Positions 1 to 12,619 of a DNA stretch of 64,000 nt are shown piece by piece. The stretch is taken from NCBI GenBank assembly GCA_021904315.1, contig CM038916.1, positions 11,497,065 through 11,561,064 on the forward strand. The letters are read 5' to 3'. Position 1 is the stretch's first letter. The number at the start of each line of letters is the position of its first letter. The notes under the pieces were generated by a model. That model was not told where the DNA came from. It saw nothing but the letters and a program-made list of their open reading frames with translations, and made no database searches. A program made the position numbers and the translations under genes. This DNA comes from Sphagnum magellanicum (taxonomy: Eukaryota; Streptophyta; Sphagnopsida; Sphagnales; Sphagnaceae).

Positions 1-917
1 TGAAGGGATTCCAAATTGTAGGGGAGAGTGCACCTAGTTTACTTGGTCACAAAGAAAAGGAAAAAAAAAAAGAAAAAAAAGAGAGATTTACTTTGGAGCC
101 TAAAACTTCAGCAAGAAATTACAATATAGTAAAATCCATTGTTCATTGGACGAAAAGGGGAAAAAAGAAGGCCCAGTTGGGTGTAAGTATTGGGTGGTGA
201 GGAAGGTGCTGAAGTGGAGGTGGTTGGCGTTGCTGCCGGTGCGGCTGCTGTTGTTTGCTGGTGGACCCAGTGTCAGGCAACGCAAGTGTGCTGTGCTGCT
301 GTTGCCGGCTGGTGGACCCGGTAGCAAAGCAAGTGGAAGGCTGCTGGAGATGGGGTGCCTGCCTGCCTGCCTGCCTGCCTTTGGGTCGATATGAACATAT
401 GAACCAGAAAGACGGAGCTTGGATCGAAGATGGGGTGGAAACTGGCTGGCTAGAGAGAAGTGCACGAGCAACAAACAGCCGCTGTTGGCTGCTGGCTGTT
501 TGCTGTCCTGTTGCACCCACCATCGCCAATCAGTTTTGCAAAATTTGCTGTGGATTTTTTACTTCATGGGTTTTGCAGTAAACTTGTGATTTACTTGTCT
601 TCTTCAGTCAGTAACAACGGCATTCGCGGTTTGGATTTTTTTGTTGTGGATTTCTTGTTGCTGAGCTTTTGCTCTTGTTGTTTGTTTGTTTGTTTGTTTT
701 GGGTATTACAGTTTGTAGCATGAGTTCAGTATCTGGTTTTGTATTTTTTTTGGTTTTTGGTATGTGTGTTTTGGAGCTCTGGTTGTGAAGAAGAAGAAGA
801 AGAAGAAGTAGTAGTAGTAGTGAGGGAGCTGCCGTGAAGTTTTGTGTTGTGGATTTTGAAGGATAGGTGGGAGCTGGGTTGTTGGGGGTTTTTTTTTTTT
901 TGGGTGTGGGGGAGAGT
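1..917 (+). other. Upstream region and 5' leader of the RUS6-type gene
   Basis: No convincing coding exon is seen. The stretch contains an A-rich tract at about 58-85, a TGCC microsatellite at about 355-380, a short direct repeat of gctggtggaccc (about 257 and 307), and a GAA run passing into a GTA run at about 788-822. A T-run lies at 889-901, just before the chosen ATG at 918. Base composition is much more GC-rich than the later deserts, as expected of a promoter and 5' UTR. The transcription start cannot be placed by eye. Confidence 0.5.
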
Positions 918-3900
918 ATGAAAATCTCGCGGAGTTCTGATTCTGTGAGGGGTGTGTCGTCTCCGCCTGTGACGCCATTTATGCTGCGAAATCTGGCCAA
1001 GTCTTTGGCGGATCCCAGCAAGTCTCAGGGACACAGAGTTGTTAGCAATAAAGTTGAAGGGCGGCAGCAGCAAGAATCTGTAGTAAGTAAGAGGGAAGTA
1101 GATAAAGGTCGGAAGAAAGAGGAGGAGAAGAAGGTCGCGGCGGCGACGACGGCGACGACCACGACGTGGGTTGGCAGTGCGAATGGGTGGAAGAAGGGGA
1201 GCGAGGAGGAGAAAAGGAACCTGTCTTTGTCGGAAGAAAAGGGCGAGAAGGGCGTGATGTGTACAGAGAGAGCAGGGGGAGTGCAATGGAGGTACTTGAG
1301 CTTGGATGGGAAGAAGGGGATGAGAGTGGTGCACGCACTACAGCAGCGGGATCCGTATGCTGTAAGTAAGCTTCTTCTTTGGTCCATCCGTGGGCAAATG
1401 CAATGAATATTAAAACTGCATGAAATTGTTAAGGAACAACAGATTCCTTTGAGAGACTCCTGCCTGCCTACACAAGGTTCCATGTGTTCTTGCAGACAGA
1501 CACAAGGGCTGAAACCCTAGATTTTTACTTACAACAAAAGCCCTTTCACAAAGACTTCAGAGCACTGGAGTTTGGGTACTTTTGAGAAGAAGAAGACCTA
1601 GTACTACTAAAGGTGCTGATATTTCTGAGGAGGGGGTTTGGTGTTTGGGCAGGAATTTGTGACTTTTGTGAAGTCCTACATGCTTCCAGAAGGCTATCCA
1701 GAGAGTGTAGCACCGGCTTACACTCCTTACATGCAATGGCGTGCAGCTCAGGTCTTCTCCCTCTTCTTCTTCTTATCAATGCATCAAGATGCAATCTAAT
1801 GCTGCTTCTGCAGCAGATCAATAGTAAATACCAATTCAATCTCAGGAGTAGTAGGATTTATACCAAAGTTTCTGTTGAGGATTGCAGTATTTTTTTGGAG
1901 GTGCAATGGCGGTTTTCACAACACGCTCCTTGCTGCATGCACTTGGTGTCTCACGAAGAGGTGCAACATCATCTGCTGTGGCTGTCAATTGGGTCATCAA
2001 GGTAGGCCCATGTTTTTGCCAAATTCTTTCTCATGTTATCTTTTTCATATATTCTGGAGAACACCAAAATGCTTTAAGTTTCGACTCATAAATTGCTCAA
2101 TTTTGATGTTTCAGTTTGTTCCTTGAAACAAAGTCAATGATTGAAGATGATTTGATGGGCATCAAGAGCAAATGAAGAATTCAACTGTTGGATTGAGGTA
2201 TAATAGTCTATGTATCGGTGCAGGATGGAGCTGGAAGGATTGGAAAAATGGTTTTTGCAAGACATGGCAAAAAATTTGATTGCGATCTTAAGCAGGTCAT
2301 TCTTCAACTGTGGCAGCAATTTTCTATAACTCTCTTTTGTAAATGTATTTTCACTTGTAGAACATTGGATCCCTTGTGATTGATCACAGCTTAGTTAAGT
2401 CACTTACATTATCTCTGATGAATCATCACGGTGATTAAAACATGGGATTGTGCATGGTTGGGTGGGCCAGCTAAGAATTAAAGGAGCCATGCTAATGCAG
2501 CTAGGTGCTGGAGTGGAGTTAGCTACTATGGCAGTACCACACCTATTTTTGCCACTTGCATGTGCTGCCAATGTGGCTAAGGTTGATTGTCTTGGATGAC
2601 ACCCCATAACTTGGATTCAGTGTTTGTTGCTTTTTATAGTATGGACACTGTCAAAAGATTTAAGTGTAAAATTGGTTGCTTTCTTTCTGGCCAAAAGTGC
2701 ACACATCCTTCTTTTCTTCTCTACATTTTTCCTCCCTCATGATAACACAATCTGACACACTGAAGTTGACAGAATGTGGCAGCAGTTACTTCAACATCAA
2801 CACGGGCCCCTATCTATAAGGCTTTTGCTTGCCGTGAAAACATTGGAGATGTAACTGCTAAAGGAGAGTGTATTAGCAACATTGCTGATTTGGTACTTGT
2901 TGTTGCTAATCTCTTTCTCTACATGTGTTTGGGTGTACCTCTGTTTGCTGTCATTGCAAGAGGGATTTGTTCTTATCTCCTGTAGGACTTGGTTTTGTTG
3001 CTTGAAGTTATCGAATGCAATATTTTCAGATGTCAGTGTGCACAAGCAAACTTTTACCTTGCCATTAAGCTTATGTCTCTGCAGTTTGTTAGATTTTGAT
3101 GAACTAGGGTGCATGCATTGATGATTGTCTTGCAGCTGGGCACAGGGCTTGGAATTTTCATTTCCAAAAGAAACCCATCATTAGTAGCTACCTTCTGTGT
3201 GCTATCATGTGGGTACTTGGTCTCATCTTTCAATGAGGTAAAGTCTGATGATCCATGTACCTTTCCATTTGACATGTTGGATATTGTTTCTGTTCTAATC
3301 TGCTTGTAAGTAAGCCATTGTTGATTTTTATGCTGTGATGCAATTGGAGAGGGCAGGTGAAAGCTGTGCGTCTGCCTACATTGAATCGTGCCAGATTTGG
3401 GGTGGCTGTTCATTCCTTCCTTGATACTGGTGGGTTCTTTTTCTGAATACTGTGTCAATTGCAGGGTCTTTGTTTTCATCTCACAAATGTTCACAAACCG
3501 TTTGAAATTCACCAGTGAATTTGATCTCCAGAAAGCAATTGGATTTTGAATCTGGCCAAGAGGTGGAAGAGATCTGGGGCTTCAGAAGTTCTAGGGGTTC
3601 AAAAGATCCAGGATCCCGAAGTTGTATAGAAGAAACCCTTTTCATCTGTTATGATGGGCATGGCTCATGCAATTAAACTGTCTAACTGCATGTTGGTTGT
3701 GCTGTATTCATCAGATGAGCAGTTTGGGTTTGTTTGACAAAGCTACAGTTGAATGTTCTCTAGACACAGGAGCAGTGTATCTGATGAGCTTCTTTTTGAC
3801 AAATTTGGTGCTGTTTTGTATTTCAGGACAAGTTCCTTCACTTGAGGAAGCCAATAAGAATGAGGGCATTATTACACTTCCATGGGCTCAAGAAAAACCA

Positions 3901-5462
3901 CTTGAGCTTGGTATTTTCTTAAACTGAGATCTTCCTGTTTCACTTGATTTCATCTGAATACTGTTTGGTATCATTTCAGCTTGTTCTCCGTGTCAATGGT
4001 GCCTTGCAGTCTAGGATTCAGGGTCTACCTTAATGTTTCAGTGATCCATAAAAGTTGGGAGAGGAGTCTTGGATAAAAGGCATGTGACTGGAGTCCATGC
4101 TGTTTTTGGTCAATTTTACAGGTGCTCGTGTTTCCCAGGCCTTTGCAAATGCACAGGATTTCACAAAAGCAGTAGAGTTGTTCCAGGTGGGTATGCCTTT
4201 CTCATATGTCATCCATAGCAGTTTGTCATTTGTGGGATTGTAAACCTTTATTCTTTACAGGATGATGAATTTGATCAATCTTCTGTTTGTCTTCTTCAGA
4301 ATGAGAAGTATATGGTGACATATCGTCCAAGTAGGCGACGTGCCTATGTTGTGATCAAAGATAGTGCAACATCAGAAGATGTTCTTCGGGCTGCCTTTCA
4401 AGTAAGCTATCCAATGACTGTTATGACTTCCATAGTTGAATGGGCAGATCTAGGGGTGACTCTGTACCATGGAAGCATGTCAAATTACTCCTTGGATCAA
4501 GGTTCCTATCAACATATCAAGGATGTTAGTGTCATCAGTGTTGATCTAAAACATCCATATTGAATTGATGGACTGGGATGGACAAGTTGATTTTGTTGCA
4601 CTCTGTCCTTTGTATTCTTGAATGATATCTAACAGCTTTGACAAGTAAATGAAATGAAATCTAATCACTTGGGTCTGAACATTGATGGGTTTGAGTAATT
4701 TTTCATCAGGCAAATGTTATGCTCCACACGTTACGGAACACAAGAGGCATTCCTGAAGCTAGGCAGGGGGCACTGGTAGAAAATGCATTGGCAGAGAGTG
4801 TATACCGCACCAATTCATTGTATGAGGATTTCAAACAGCAAGCAACTGCAAAGGTATAAACTCAAAACTTCACCTGTCACTCCTATCCTTGCACCCCTGA
4901 TCTGCTTGCAATGATCCTTAATCTATTAGCAGTGAATAGAAGATGCTGGCTTTCCTTTAATGAGAAGAGGAACTTCTAGAAACAAAACAGCTGCCACTCA
5001 CAGGAGGAAGTAGCAAACAGTCAACCGAATCCTTTTTTTCCCCCTTAGTTCAAATGAGAGTCATGCTCCTGAAACATGTCTTGGAAGAATAAGAACAGAA
5101 TTGCCACATGACCATTCTACATTCTTGCTGAACACTTGGGGGCTTTTGTGATTTTCTGGCAGTACTGAGTGAACTTCAGCATACCAGATATTTGTATTCC
5201 ATGTGTCAGGGGATAAATTAGTTCTTCAGGTTTGAAATTGGGATGGATTTGTGGATTTGAAGATGAGAATGGAATGGAAACTGAAAGATGTGTAGCAAGA
5301 CGCTGAGAGGGTCCATTCTCTTGGATTCAAATGCAATGGACGAGATATGTACATTTACTATAGTTCAGGCATCTTGCTGATGGGTTGTGTTCTTATCTGC
5401 AACAGGGCTGGTTGATGGGGGATTCATATTTGAATCCTGGAGATGCAAGATTGTGCCAATGA
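918..5462 (+). CDS. RUS6: RUS6-type DUF647 protein (ROOT UVB SENSITIVE family), 13 exons, 541 aa
   Basis: Exons: 918-1361, 1653-1751, 1888-2001, 2224-2295, 2471-2581, 2773-2892, 3136-3237, 3357-3429, 3827-3910, 4122-4186, 4261-4401, 4710-4853, 5406-5462. All junctions are GT/AG and phases agree, giving 1,626 nt. Residues 1-148 are a divergent, basic, low-complexity N-terminus with an Ala/Thr tract. From residue 149 the RUS/DUF647 core runs without a break, with LPEGYPESVAPAYTPYMQW, FFGGAMAVFTTRSLLHALGV, GAGRIGKMVFARHGKKFD, LGAGVELATMAVPHLFLPLA, NVAAVTSTSTRAPIYKAFAC and ISKRNPSLVATF. The C-terminus ends in a GWLMGDSYLNPGDARLC motif, which points to the RUS6 (EMB1879-like) clade rather than RUS1-5. 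Family members act in plastid, auxin or vitamin B6-related development, but the biochemical role is unsettled. ATG 918 is the first in-frame ATG; exon 1 could be read upstream only from a GTG at 867. The donors of exons 2 and 4 (GTCTTC, GTCATT) are weak, but the protein match supports them. Confidence 0.95.
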
Positions 5463-7603
5463 CATCTTTTTTGTAGTCTCAAGGAGCAGTTGGCCCCATG
5501 CAGTCTTTGCAGTGTCATTGAATGTGGGGAGTTACTGGGACTTCTCCCTGGTATCTGAGATTTCTGAAGTAGCGAGTCAGCCAAATTCCAAGGTGAATAG
5601 TCAGATTTTTGTCTGCCAGCCACGAGCAAAGAAAGTGTACCATGTTGCCCCTTCAATACTCAATGTACTTCTACATACAAATTTGTCAGGGAAAGTCCAA
5701 AATTTTGATCTCAAATACAATTTTAGGCCACATGCATAGTTGAGGGTTAAAAATTTGAGCAGAAGAAGTCGGGGGATTTTGAGAATAGTACATATTCTCC
5801 ACCCACTCGGTACTGTGATGAATAATGAATAATTCAGTACTCCTGAATCCTGAGTTTGTCAATTGTTGTTGGCTGTGCTGTCTGTGTTGGCTGTGGGTAT
5901 TCTCCTCCACCGTTTCGATCCTTGTAGTTTGGATCCATTCACAGATTTTAGTACAGTTGTGACTCGGATTCTTCTTTTGTCAGCAGGAATTCATCAAATT
6001 GATGCAAATTGATGGTTCAGGTCCGGGTGTTAATAAAAAAACTGGACCTCTATTTCTGAAATCTATCATTTTCAGCTAGCCACTAGTTCTGGAAATTGGT
6101 TGGCTTTCTTCTCAGCTCATCGTAGAGGTGTGTTGTTACACCTACTACTCATTTGATCAATGTCAAAGAACTTATCAAAATGGATGTTTTGACAAAGTGT
6201 GATGGTGCAACATGTTTTGAAGATTGCATCTCACCAGGCAACAATTGGCAAATGTTGATGTTTTGGGGTGAAAGATGAAGACTTGATTGTAGATGTTCCT
6301 TAGAATGTGCCATGATCTCTTCTCAAAGTGTGATGTGCAATAAGTAGAATGTGTTTTACCTTTTCTACATGTGAATAGTAGGTGTAAGAGGCCTCTTCTT
6401 GTATGTAAGGTGATTCTTGATCCTATTGCTTGGTGTTCTTCATATGTCTATGCTCTAGGTTGGTTGATGATAAGGTTTGCCTTGTCCTTTACAATAGGAA
6501 GGGCACCAGGTTAAAGGCATTCCCAAAATATTGCCTCATACCCTTATTATTGGGAAATGCCCTCTGACCTTTTTTGCACTTGAAGCACGGGCAGAAAATT
6601 ATATTCTTTGGGTATCGCAGGGCAAAAAGAGAAGTTTTAGTATTTAGCCACCTTTCATATATACAAGGATGATTAAATGTTTCCACTTTCATATCTTGTT
6701 TGAGTACGAATATAACCGCATTGCAAAATTGCAAAGCCATAAACATCTTGAAGAAGATCCGGGGTGATTGCTAATGTCTGATTTTGAAGGAACGTTTTTT
6801 AATGCGATGGGAGGTTGTTATCAATCTTTGCTCCTTGCAAACAGTCTCAAGAAGTTTTGGATCTACGTACCTAGTCTGCATTGGTACAGTGTTGGATAAG
6901 GCACCACCAGGTGGGCCGCCTGTTAGGGCAAGCTAGGTGATGCACAGCTAACATAAGGGGCAAGGGCGAGGCCATTCCATGACAATCAGGTCTAGATTGG
7001 CAGATTCAATGATTATAAAGAAGAAGAAAAAAAACCTTCTGCAACAATCACTCACACTCGCCCACTCTGTGATCACTAATTCCGCATGTATGACCATTAC
7101 CAGAAGATAATGTCATCCCGTGGTTTTTCACCACACGGCTGGGCTCATCCGTTAGGTCTTATTAGATATTTCCCTTCTGTTTTGTTTTGTTTTGTTTTTT
7201 TCCGGTTTTTCCAAATGGGATTTCACTCTTCCTTCCTCTTCTGTACTTGCGTCCTTTGTGGTGTTTTGTGGGGGCGCGGGGGGCGATGGGTTTTTGTTGT
7301 TTCCCTGTTTCCCGATTGCTCCACAGTTGTCGGAGTCGGTCTGTCTGTTGTGTTTGTTTTTCTTCCCTCATGCTCCTTTGCTGATGATGGAGTCGGTTTG
7401 GTGTTTTCTTTGGGCTTTTTTTTTGGCCCACCCCCGCATGCTCGTTTGCTGATGGATTGATTCGGTGAGGTATTTATTTGTTTTTTTTTCCCCCCCCTTC
7501 CTCGCATGCATGCTCCAGTGTTGTGTTGATGGAATGAGTGAGTTCGTGTGGTGTTTTTCGCTTTTCCGCCCACTGATGAGCGTGTCTGCTGCCGCTCGTA
7601 GCC
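5463..7603 (+). other. RUS6 3' UTR, intergenic spacer and leader of the GNAT gene
   Basis: Open frames here are short and match no family I recognise. A plausible poly(A) context (ttaataaaaaaac) lies near 6,030. About 6.1-7.0 kb shows no recognisable gene. From about 7.1 kb the plus strand becomes T/C-rich with G-runs (for example 7,170-7,500), resembling a pyrimidine-rich promoter or leader. An in-frame TGA at 7,574-7,576 closes the frame just before the GNAT start at 7,604. Confidence 0.45.
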
Positions 7604-10600
7604 ATGCTGGCCTTCCCTTCCCCGTCCGCACTTGTCTCCCACAAACTTCTTCTGCATTCTTCACCTTCACTATCATCATTATCATCTCCTTCTTCTTGTT
7701 CTTCTTCTGCTCTACTTTCTGTTGTGGAAGCACTGCCTTCGTCCTGCTGTAGTACTTTTCAAGCGTCGTTTCGCCGTTGCGGTAACTCCAAGTCTAGAGC
7801 CGCTTCTTCTTCTTCTTCTTCCAAAGTTCCATTTCCATCGTATCGCAGTGTCGAAGCTGCTTCTTCTGCTTGCTGTCACTCGAAGAATTACGAAGCTGCG
7901 TCTTTGTCGTCGTCGTCCTGCAGCAAGCTTGGAACTCGTTTGTCGTTAAATTCTCGACCTCCTCATCCATTGCAATCCTGCAGGCAAGGGGTATCATACG
8001 GTTCGTTAAGAAAGATGCGATCTCCATGTTCTTCCTTGTGCTTGCAAGCTCCAAATCAAGCAAGATATGCTGAGAAGTTCTTATGTGGGGTAAATTGTCT
8101 TCTTCCCTCATTGCAATCCTCGTACTGAAACACAGCCAAAAAACAAAAAAAAGGGAAGAAGAAGAAGAAGAAAAGACCTTATCGTTCAAAGATTTCCTTA
8201 ACATCCTTGTCAATCCGGTTGCAACTTCAACAGCCCCAACGCTATATACAAAATGCACCAGTTCTCATTCTCATCCCAGATTCTCTTGTAGAATTGGATT
8301 CTTTCAAAGTGTTTTGTAGTCAGGTGCACCTCAATTCAATTCTTTGTTCAGATTCACAGTTCAATCAGCTGATGATGTTGATCCTTGTCTGGAGTTTGAG
8401 CTGACATTGTTGCATAGGTTGTGGCAGATATGGTGGTGGCAATTGGGAAAGAACAGAAGAGGGAGAGTACAAGCATCAGTGCCATTGCCCCAACCCCTAA
8501 GGTTCATACGGCGAGCTTTCTTGTCACGACTTCTCACTTACAGCTCAAATTTCTCTGACATTGATCCTGTCCAGGCATGTGCACCTGACTATTTTCCCAC
8601 AGGTTGAGTTGCCAGTCATGCTACTCATATTGCCCCTGTGATGTGTTAAAAGAGTCTCATGAATATGTCATGAAAGCAGTACACTGGTAGTTACTTGCAG
8701 CTTGCTCTACCATCTTGTTCTACTCCTACATCTGTTACAACACTATTGAAACAGCCAAGAATGTTTGATCACAGTGGCATAAGAAACTTGTTTGGCCTGT
8801 ACAACAGAGTTTCACAAGCCATTTTTTAAGTCAGCAGTCAATGTAACAACATCTAAACTTTTCTTCGTCCCTCTTGGATGTTTCATTGGGACATTTTCAG
8901 CTCAGCGAGTTGTGGGTCAAAACACTGAAGGTCTCAAGGGATCCAAGGAAGATTTTGAAAGCTTTCCACCATAGTTTTGTGGTAAGATGACACCCATTTG
9001 GTTTCCCCACCTTTCACCAAAAACTGTACAAGGGAGTAGCATGATTGGACTTGAACTCCCTTCCTTATCTGCATTAGAGTGTTGTCCTCCATATAACTTT
9101 GGGTATATGAAAAACCTCTGTTCTACTCGCAGAATTCAATAAATTGTCTATGGCCATTGCTGTTTGGAAGTCTTGGTTTTGCATAGAAAGCCTATGTGAG
9201 GGTTCTCTCAGAATCACCTAGGGCAGCTGATTAATGTTGTGGAGTAGCAAAAATGGTGCAGTTTGTGGTGGTCTTGGCTCAAGTGGAAAATGACATAAGT
9301 GGAAGTACATCTTCCACAAAGATTATAGGTGAGTGCATGTGTAACAATGAACTGAACTCATGTCAGAGATGTTGACCAGTAATTGGGAATGTCTTAAAGC
9401 TGTAATATGATGGAGCACTTGCTGAATCTTGTTCCATTGTGTGCATTTGCATGGATAGGTCCAGTCCAAAAATAATGATCCTGCAGAAAGATTTTGTTAA
9501 TATCAGGAGCAATTACAGAAAGCAGATCCTCAATTAAGCCAGTGTGTTTTAAAGGTTGCCCAATTCAGAAAACTCTCCCTTTGTATCATTGGAAGCCAGA
9601 AACCAATTAGGTTCCCATTTGGAGCATGCAGAACTCTATTGGATTGCTAACCTAGTCATGATGTTTGCCTTTTCCCTTGAACAGGTGTTGGACGTGCAGT
9701 GTCTGATGGAGCATTTATTGTACGTAGTGATAACCACCATCAGGCTTTTCTGTATTGCTAGAAAGTGCCTCTCTTGACAGAACTCACTACAAACTGTCTT
9801 CCACATGAGAACACTGTGCATTCATTTCAAAATGTTCCTACTTGAACAACTCTTGAGATGAAATGATCCTGAAATGAGGAAACCAATCTACAGCAAATGC
9901 ATCATACATAAAGACAATTTCATGTTGTGTTGGCAGGCAACTATATGTGATGTAGCAGTTGATCCAGAATACCAAAAGAGAGGAATTGGTCGTCGCATTG
10001 TTAAGCAGCTTGTGCAGGTTCCATTTAATTCACCTGTACCTCACCTCTTGTCTCTTTCCTGAAATGAGATTTCTAGAAAGATTTTCTCTCTACAAAAGAA
10101 GTACTGTTTATAGTGTCACAATGGAGGCGTAGAAACTCAGTACATAGATGTTTGATTGTTTGTTTGCCTATAGAGCTGAGCAGTTATTATTATTTGCTTG
10201 TCTATGGCCACTGTTAGGAGGTGATGAAGCCAGTGGAGAGCAATGGCAGCTAGTCACTGCCATACCTCATGAAGGTGATTGTCTGATAGTTTGGTAGTGA
10301 CTCTCACAAGCTTTAGAACCTCGCTCATTCTAGTCATGTTGGCCTGAACTGATACATCATGTTTTTTTTGGTTACCTCACATGTTTTTGTAGAGTTTGTG
10401 TGTGAAACCATTGACATTTCTTTGCTGTTGGAATTTTTGGAATAAGTTCCATTGTTCCAACTATGGAATTCCTTTCTACATTCTTGGAGAATGTGGTGTG
10501 TTAAGTAGGTTCAGCTTGTTTGCATGCAGGATATGAAGAGGAAAGGAGGTCCAACTGGCTATGCTGTCTTTCCTCCTAAGGCATCTTGGAGATTTTTTTG

Positions 10601-11034
10601 GATGATTGGCTTTAGGTGATGTTCATCTTCCTCTTCCTCATTCAAGGCTGCAATGACAAAAAATGGACTCATATTGCAGTTGGAAGAATATTAAACCTAT
10701 ATACCAATCACACTGCATTTGATGTACTGTTGTGTATACTTGAGATTGGAGTTATGTTGTATATTCTTGACATTGGATATATTGTTGTATATACTTGAGA
10801 TTGTTGTCATTCACACTTTGCAAGTAGACAGTCTCAGTTTGTTGTACCTTGTGCAAAACAAGGTACCACAAACCTTGTGCACCACTGAATGTTCTCTGTG
10901 TTGTCAAGGTTTGCAGATCAGATAGGAAGTATCGATTCATGGCATACAGGGACAAAGAAGAGCTTACTTCAAGCTCCAGTACTGGCAAAGAAAACATCTG
11001 CAGAAACACTGGAGATTCTGACTGTAGTATATAG
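7604..11034 (+). CDS. Plastid-type GNAT-family N-acetyltransferase, 8 exons, 336 aa
   Basis: Proposed exons: 7604-8089, 8320-8376, 8901-8981, 9262-9328, 9685-9719, 9937-10017, 10530-10615, 10917-11034. Phases agree across 1,011 nt. Exon 1 (residues 1-162) is Ser/Leu/Arg-rich and almost free of acidic residues, as in a chloroplast transit peptide; only part of it is likely to be cleaved. The GNAT fold follows: ELWVKTLKVSRDPRKILKAF (about 184-203), VGRAVSDGAFIATICDVAVD (232-251), and the acetyl-CoA loop Q255-K-R-G258-I-G260, matching Q/RxxGxG/A. Next come FFWMIGFRSDRKYRFMAY and a short Ser-rich tail. Plant plastid GNATs acetylate protein N-termini and lysines; the substrate here is unknown. The start is set by an in-frame stop at 7,574. 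The last six exons are strong. The 57-nt exon at 8320-8376 has a weak donor (GAT/gttgat), so the residue 163-181 region is least certain. Confidence 0.83.
7804..7821 (+). repeat. TTC microsatellite coding for a serine run in GNAT exon 1
   Basis: A run of six cttctt-type triplets falls within the putative transit peptide and encodes consecutive serines. A GAA microsatellite lies at about 8,155-8,175 in intron 1. Triplet slippage here would change transit-peptide length without shifting the frame. Confidence 0.6.
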
Positions 11035-12279
11035 TCACTGAACATGTAGAACTTCTTTTTTTTGGTCCCAATCAGGAATTAATGCATTTCTCAAGAGTTG
11101 AGAAAGGAAGAGCATATAGTTGATCAGTATTAAGGTGATAAATAAGTAGTGCTAAAAGTATATCTGCAGACAAATCTTGAAATCTAGAAAAGAACCTGCC
11201 CATCAAGCATTGTCATAGTGCCTGATGCTCATCATTTTTGTCTAGGAAAAATCTATTGCTTTCTTTACTGTACTAAAGATGTGTGTGGTCCTTTTATCAA
11301 GGTTAATTATATGGGGAGTTTACATAGTCACATCTTAACTGCTGGAATGGAGGCAACGCAATTGCCAGACTCTCCTTCAAGGTTAGACCCCTATCATATT
11401 TGGCATGGATATAGATAAGTAACATCTAATGGCTTACTGATAAATTGAAACTATAAAAGTTGTTAGAGTATCACTTTCAGCTTGCAAACAGATTGCTGCA
11501 GTTTGAGCTCACCCCTTTCTTCTAGTCACTTCCAATAGAGCTCTAGGAGTTTCAGATTTCGAGATCTGTTAATTTTCATGCAGTAATAAGGTGAGAAAAT
11601 ATTTTTAGCTTCTTATGATGGATTCAATAGATGAGATCTTTAGAGCCTGTGAGAATTGCTGGTGCATACAAAAGGGGATCATCAAGGAGTAGGCCTTTGT
11701 CTGGAGTGAGGTCTTACAGCTGTTGAGTTGGGATTGTCAAAAAATTCAGGTGGTGACAGCAATCCTGGAGCTGGAGAGGGAAATATAGTTTCTACAAGAA
11801 TGCAGTGCTCTACAGTATTCTCTCCTCAGACAAGATCCAGGTTTACTTCATGACAGGATGCAATAAATTTACTGACTGCCATTCATTTGCAATGTCATGT
11901 TCTCAGAATTAGACATGCTTCTGTGGGCAACCCTTAAGATTTCCCTTTACAGATAAGCAGTGTAAATCTGTCAACATAAAGTTAACACGAAAGAGAATAA
12001 ACAGAAGCTAGCTTTTCTTCCCATCAAGCTTCTATGTCTGATTATAAGCTTCCCTGATTAATCAAACATTCACCTCAATTTTTCCAATTCTTGTTATTAA
12101 TCCTTTTCAAACACAGTCTGCATCACAACCTACAGGACAGCATTGAGAAGCTGTCAAATGGTGCATGATTGGCCAATTTAAGTAGCAAATATGGATATGC
12201 TACTTATCTAGCCATTGATATGTAAAATGAGTGATAAACTAGAATTCCTAGCATAATCTTTCCTGGATATAGCCAACAC
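11035..12279. other. GNAT 3' flank, no further gene recognised
   Basis: The region after the GNAT stop has mixed composition and only short open frames, the longest about 66 codons at 11,218-11,418. None carries a motif I recognise. It probably contains the GNAT 3' UTR, but no poly(A) site can be fixed. Confidence 0.4.
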
Positions 12280-12619
12280 TTCAGCTTGTTCGGGTTCAAA
12301 ACCTGAACAAGCTGAACTTGCAGAGTCTTACCAGTGCATGCGGGTTGCAATAGTCATATCTAGTCGATCCAATGCATTGGATCCACTAGAAGATTGTTGT
12401 GACCCCAGAATATTGCACATCTTCTAGGGCCTTAAAGGAGCCTTGGAAAAGGTTGATGATTATAATCAAATTGAATTTATTGACTGGTTGTTTCTGATTG
12501 GTTAGATGGATTGGTTTTGGTGGGTCCTACTAGTAGGCTCCCACTTATTTGCAGTCCCAGTTGTAGTTTGATGGGTCTGGTTGAGCAAAAGTAAACTAGT
12601 TGGTCCCTTCTGGGACCAA
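12280..12619. repeat. Cluster of perfect or near-perfect palindromes at the desert boundary
   Basis: Structures: a 17-bp-arm hairpin with one mismatch at 12,280-12,316 (arm ttcagcttgttcgggtt); an 18-bp perfect palindrome gatccaatgcattggatc at 12,366-12,383; an 8-bp-arm inverted repeat tagaagat/atcttcta just after it; cctactagtagg at 12,526-12,537; and ttggtccc-ttct-gggaccaa at 12,600-12,619. No coding capacity is seen. Confidence 0.7.

Noticed and set aside
146..1483. Several overlapping open frames on both strands upstream of and over RUS6 exon 1
   Set aside because: They are shadows of low-complexity leader and of the real exon 1, with Ser/Pro/Leu-rich runs from microsatellites.
7086..7752. 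Cys/Phe-rich plus-strand and Lys/Thr-rich minus-strand open frames before the GNAT start
   Set aside because: They arise from a pyrimidine-rich leader and do not join in phase to the GNAT exons; an in-frame stop at 7,574 separates them.
8407..8607. Continuation of the open frame after 8,376 (…LWQIWWWQLGKNRRGRV…) as GNAT coding sequence
   Set aside because: It runs to a stop without joining the next exon. Splicing at 8,376 to 8,901 restores a family-like sequence instead, although the donor is weak.
12366..12389. Helitron 3' terminus (hairpin followed by CTAG)
   Set aside because: The base after CTAG is A rather than the expected T and no 5' TC end could be linked, so it is kept only as a possibility under the palindrome cluster.
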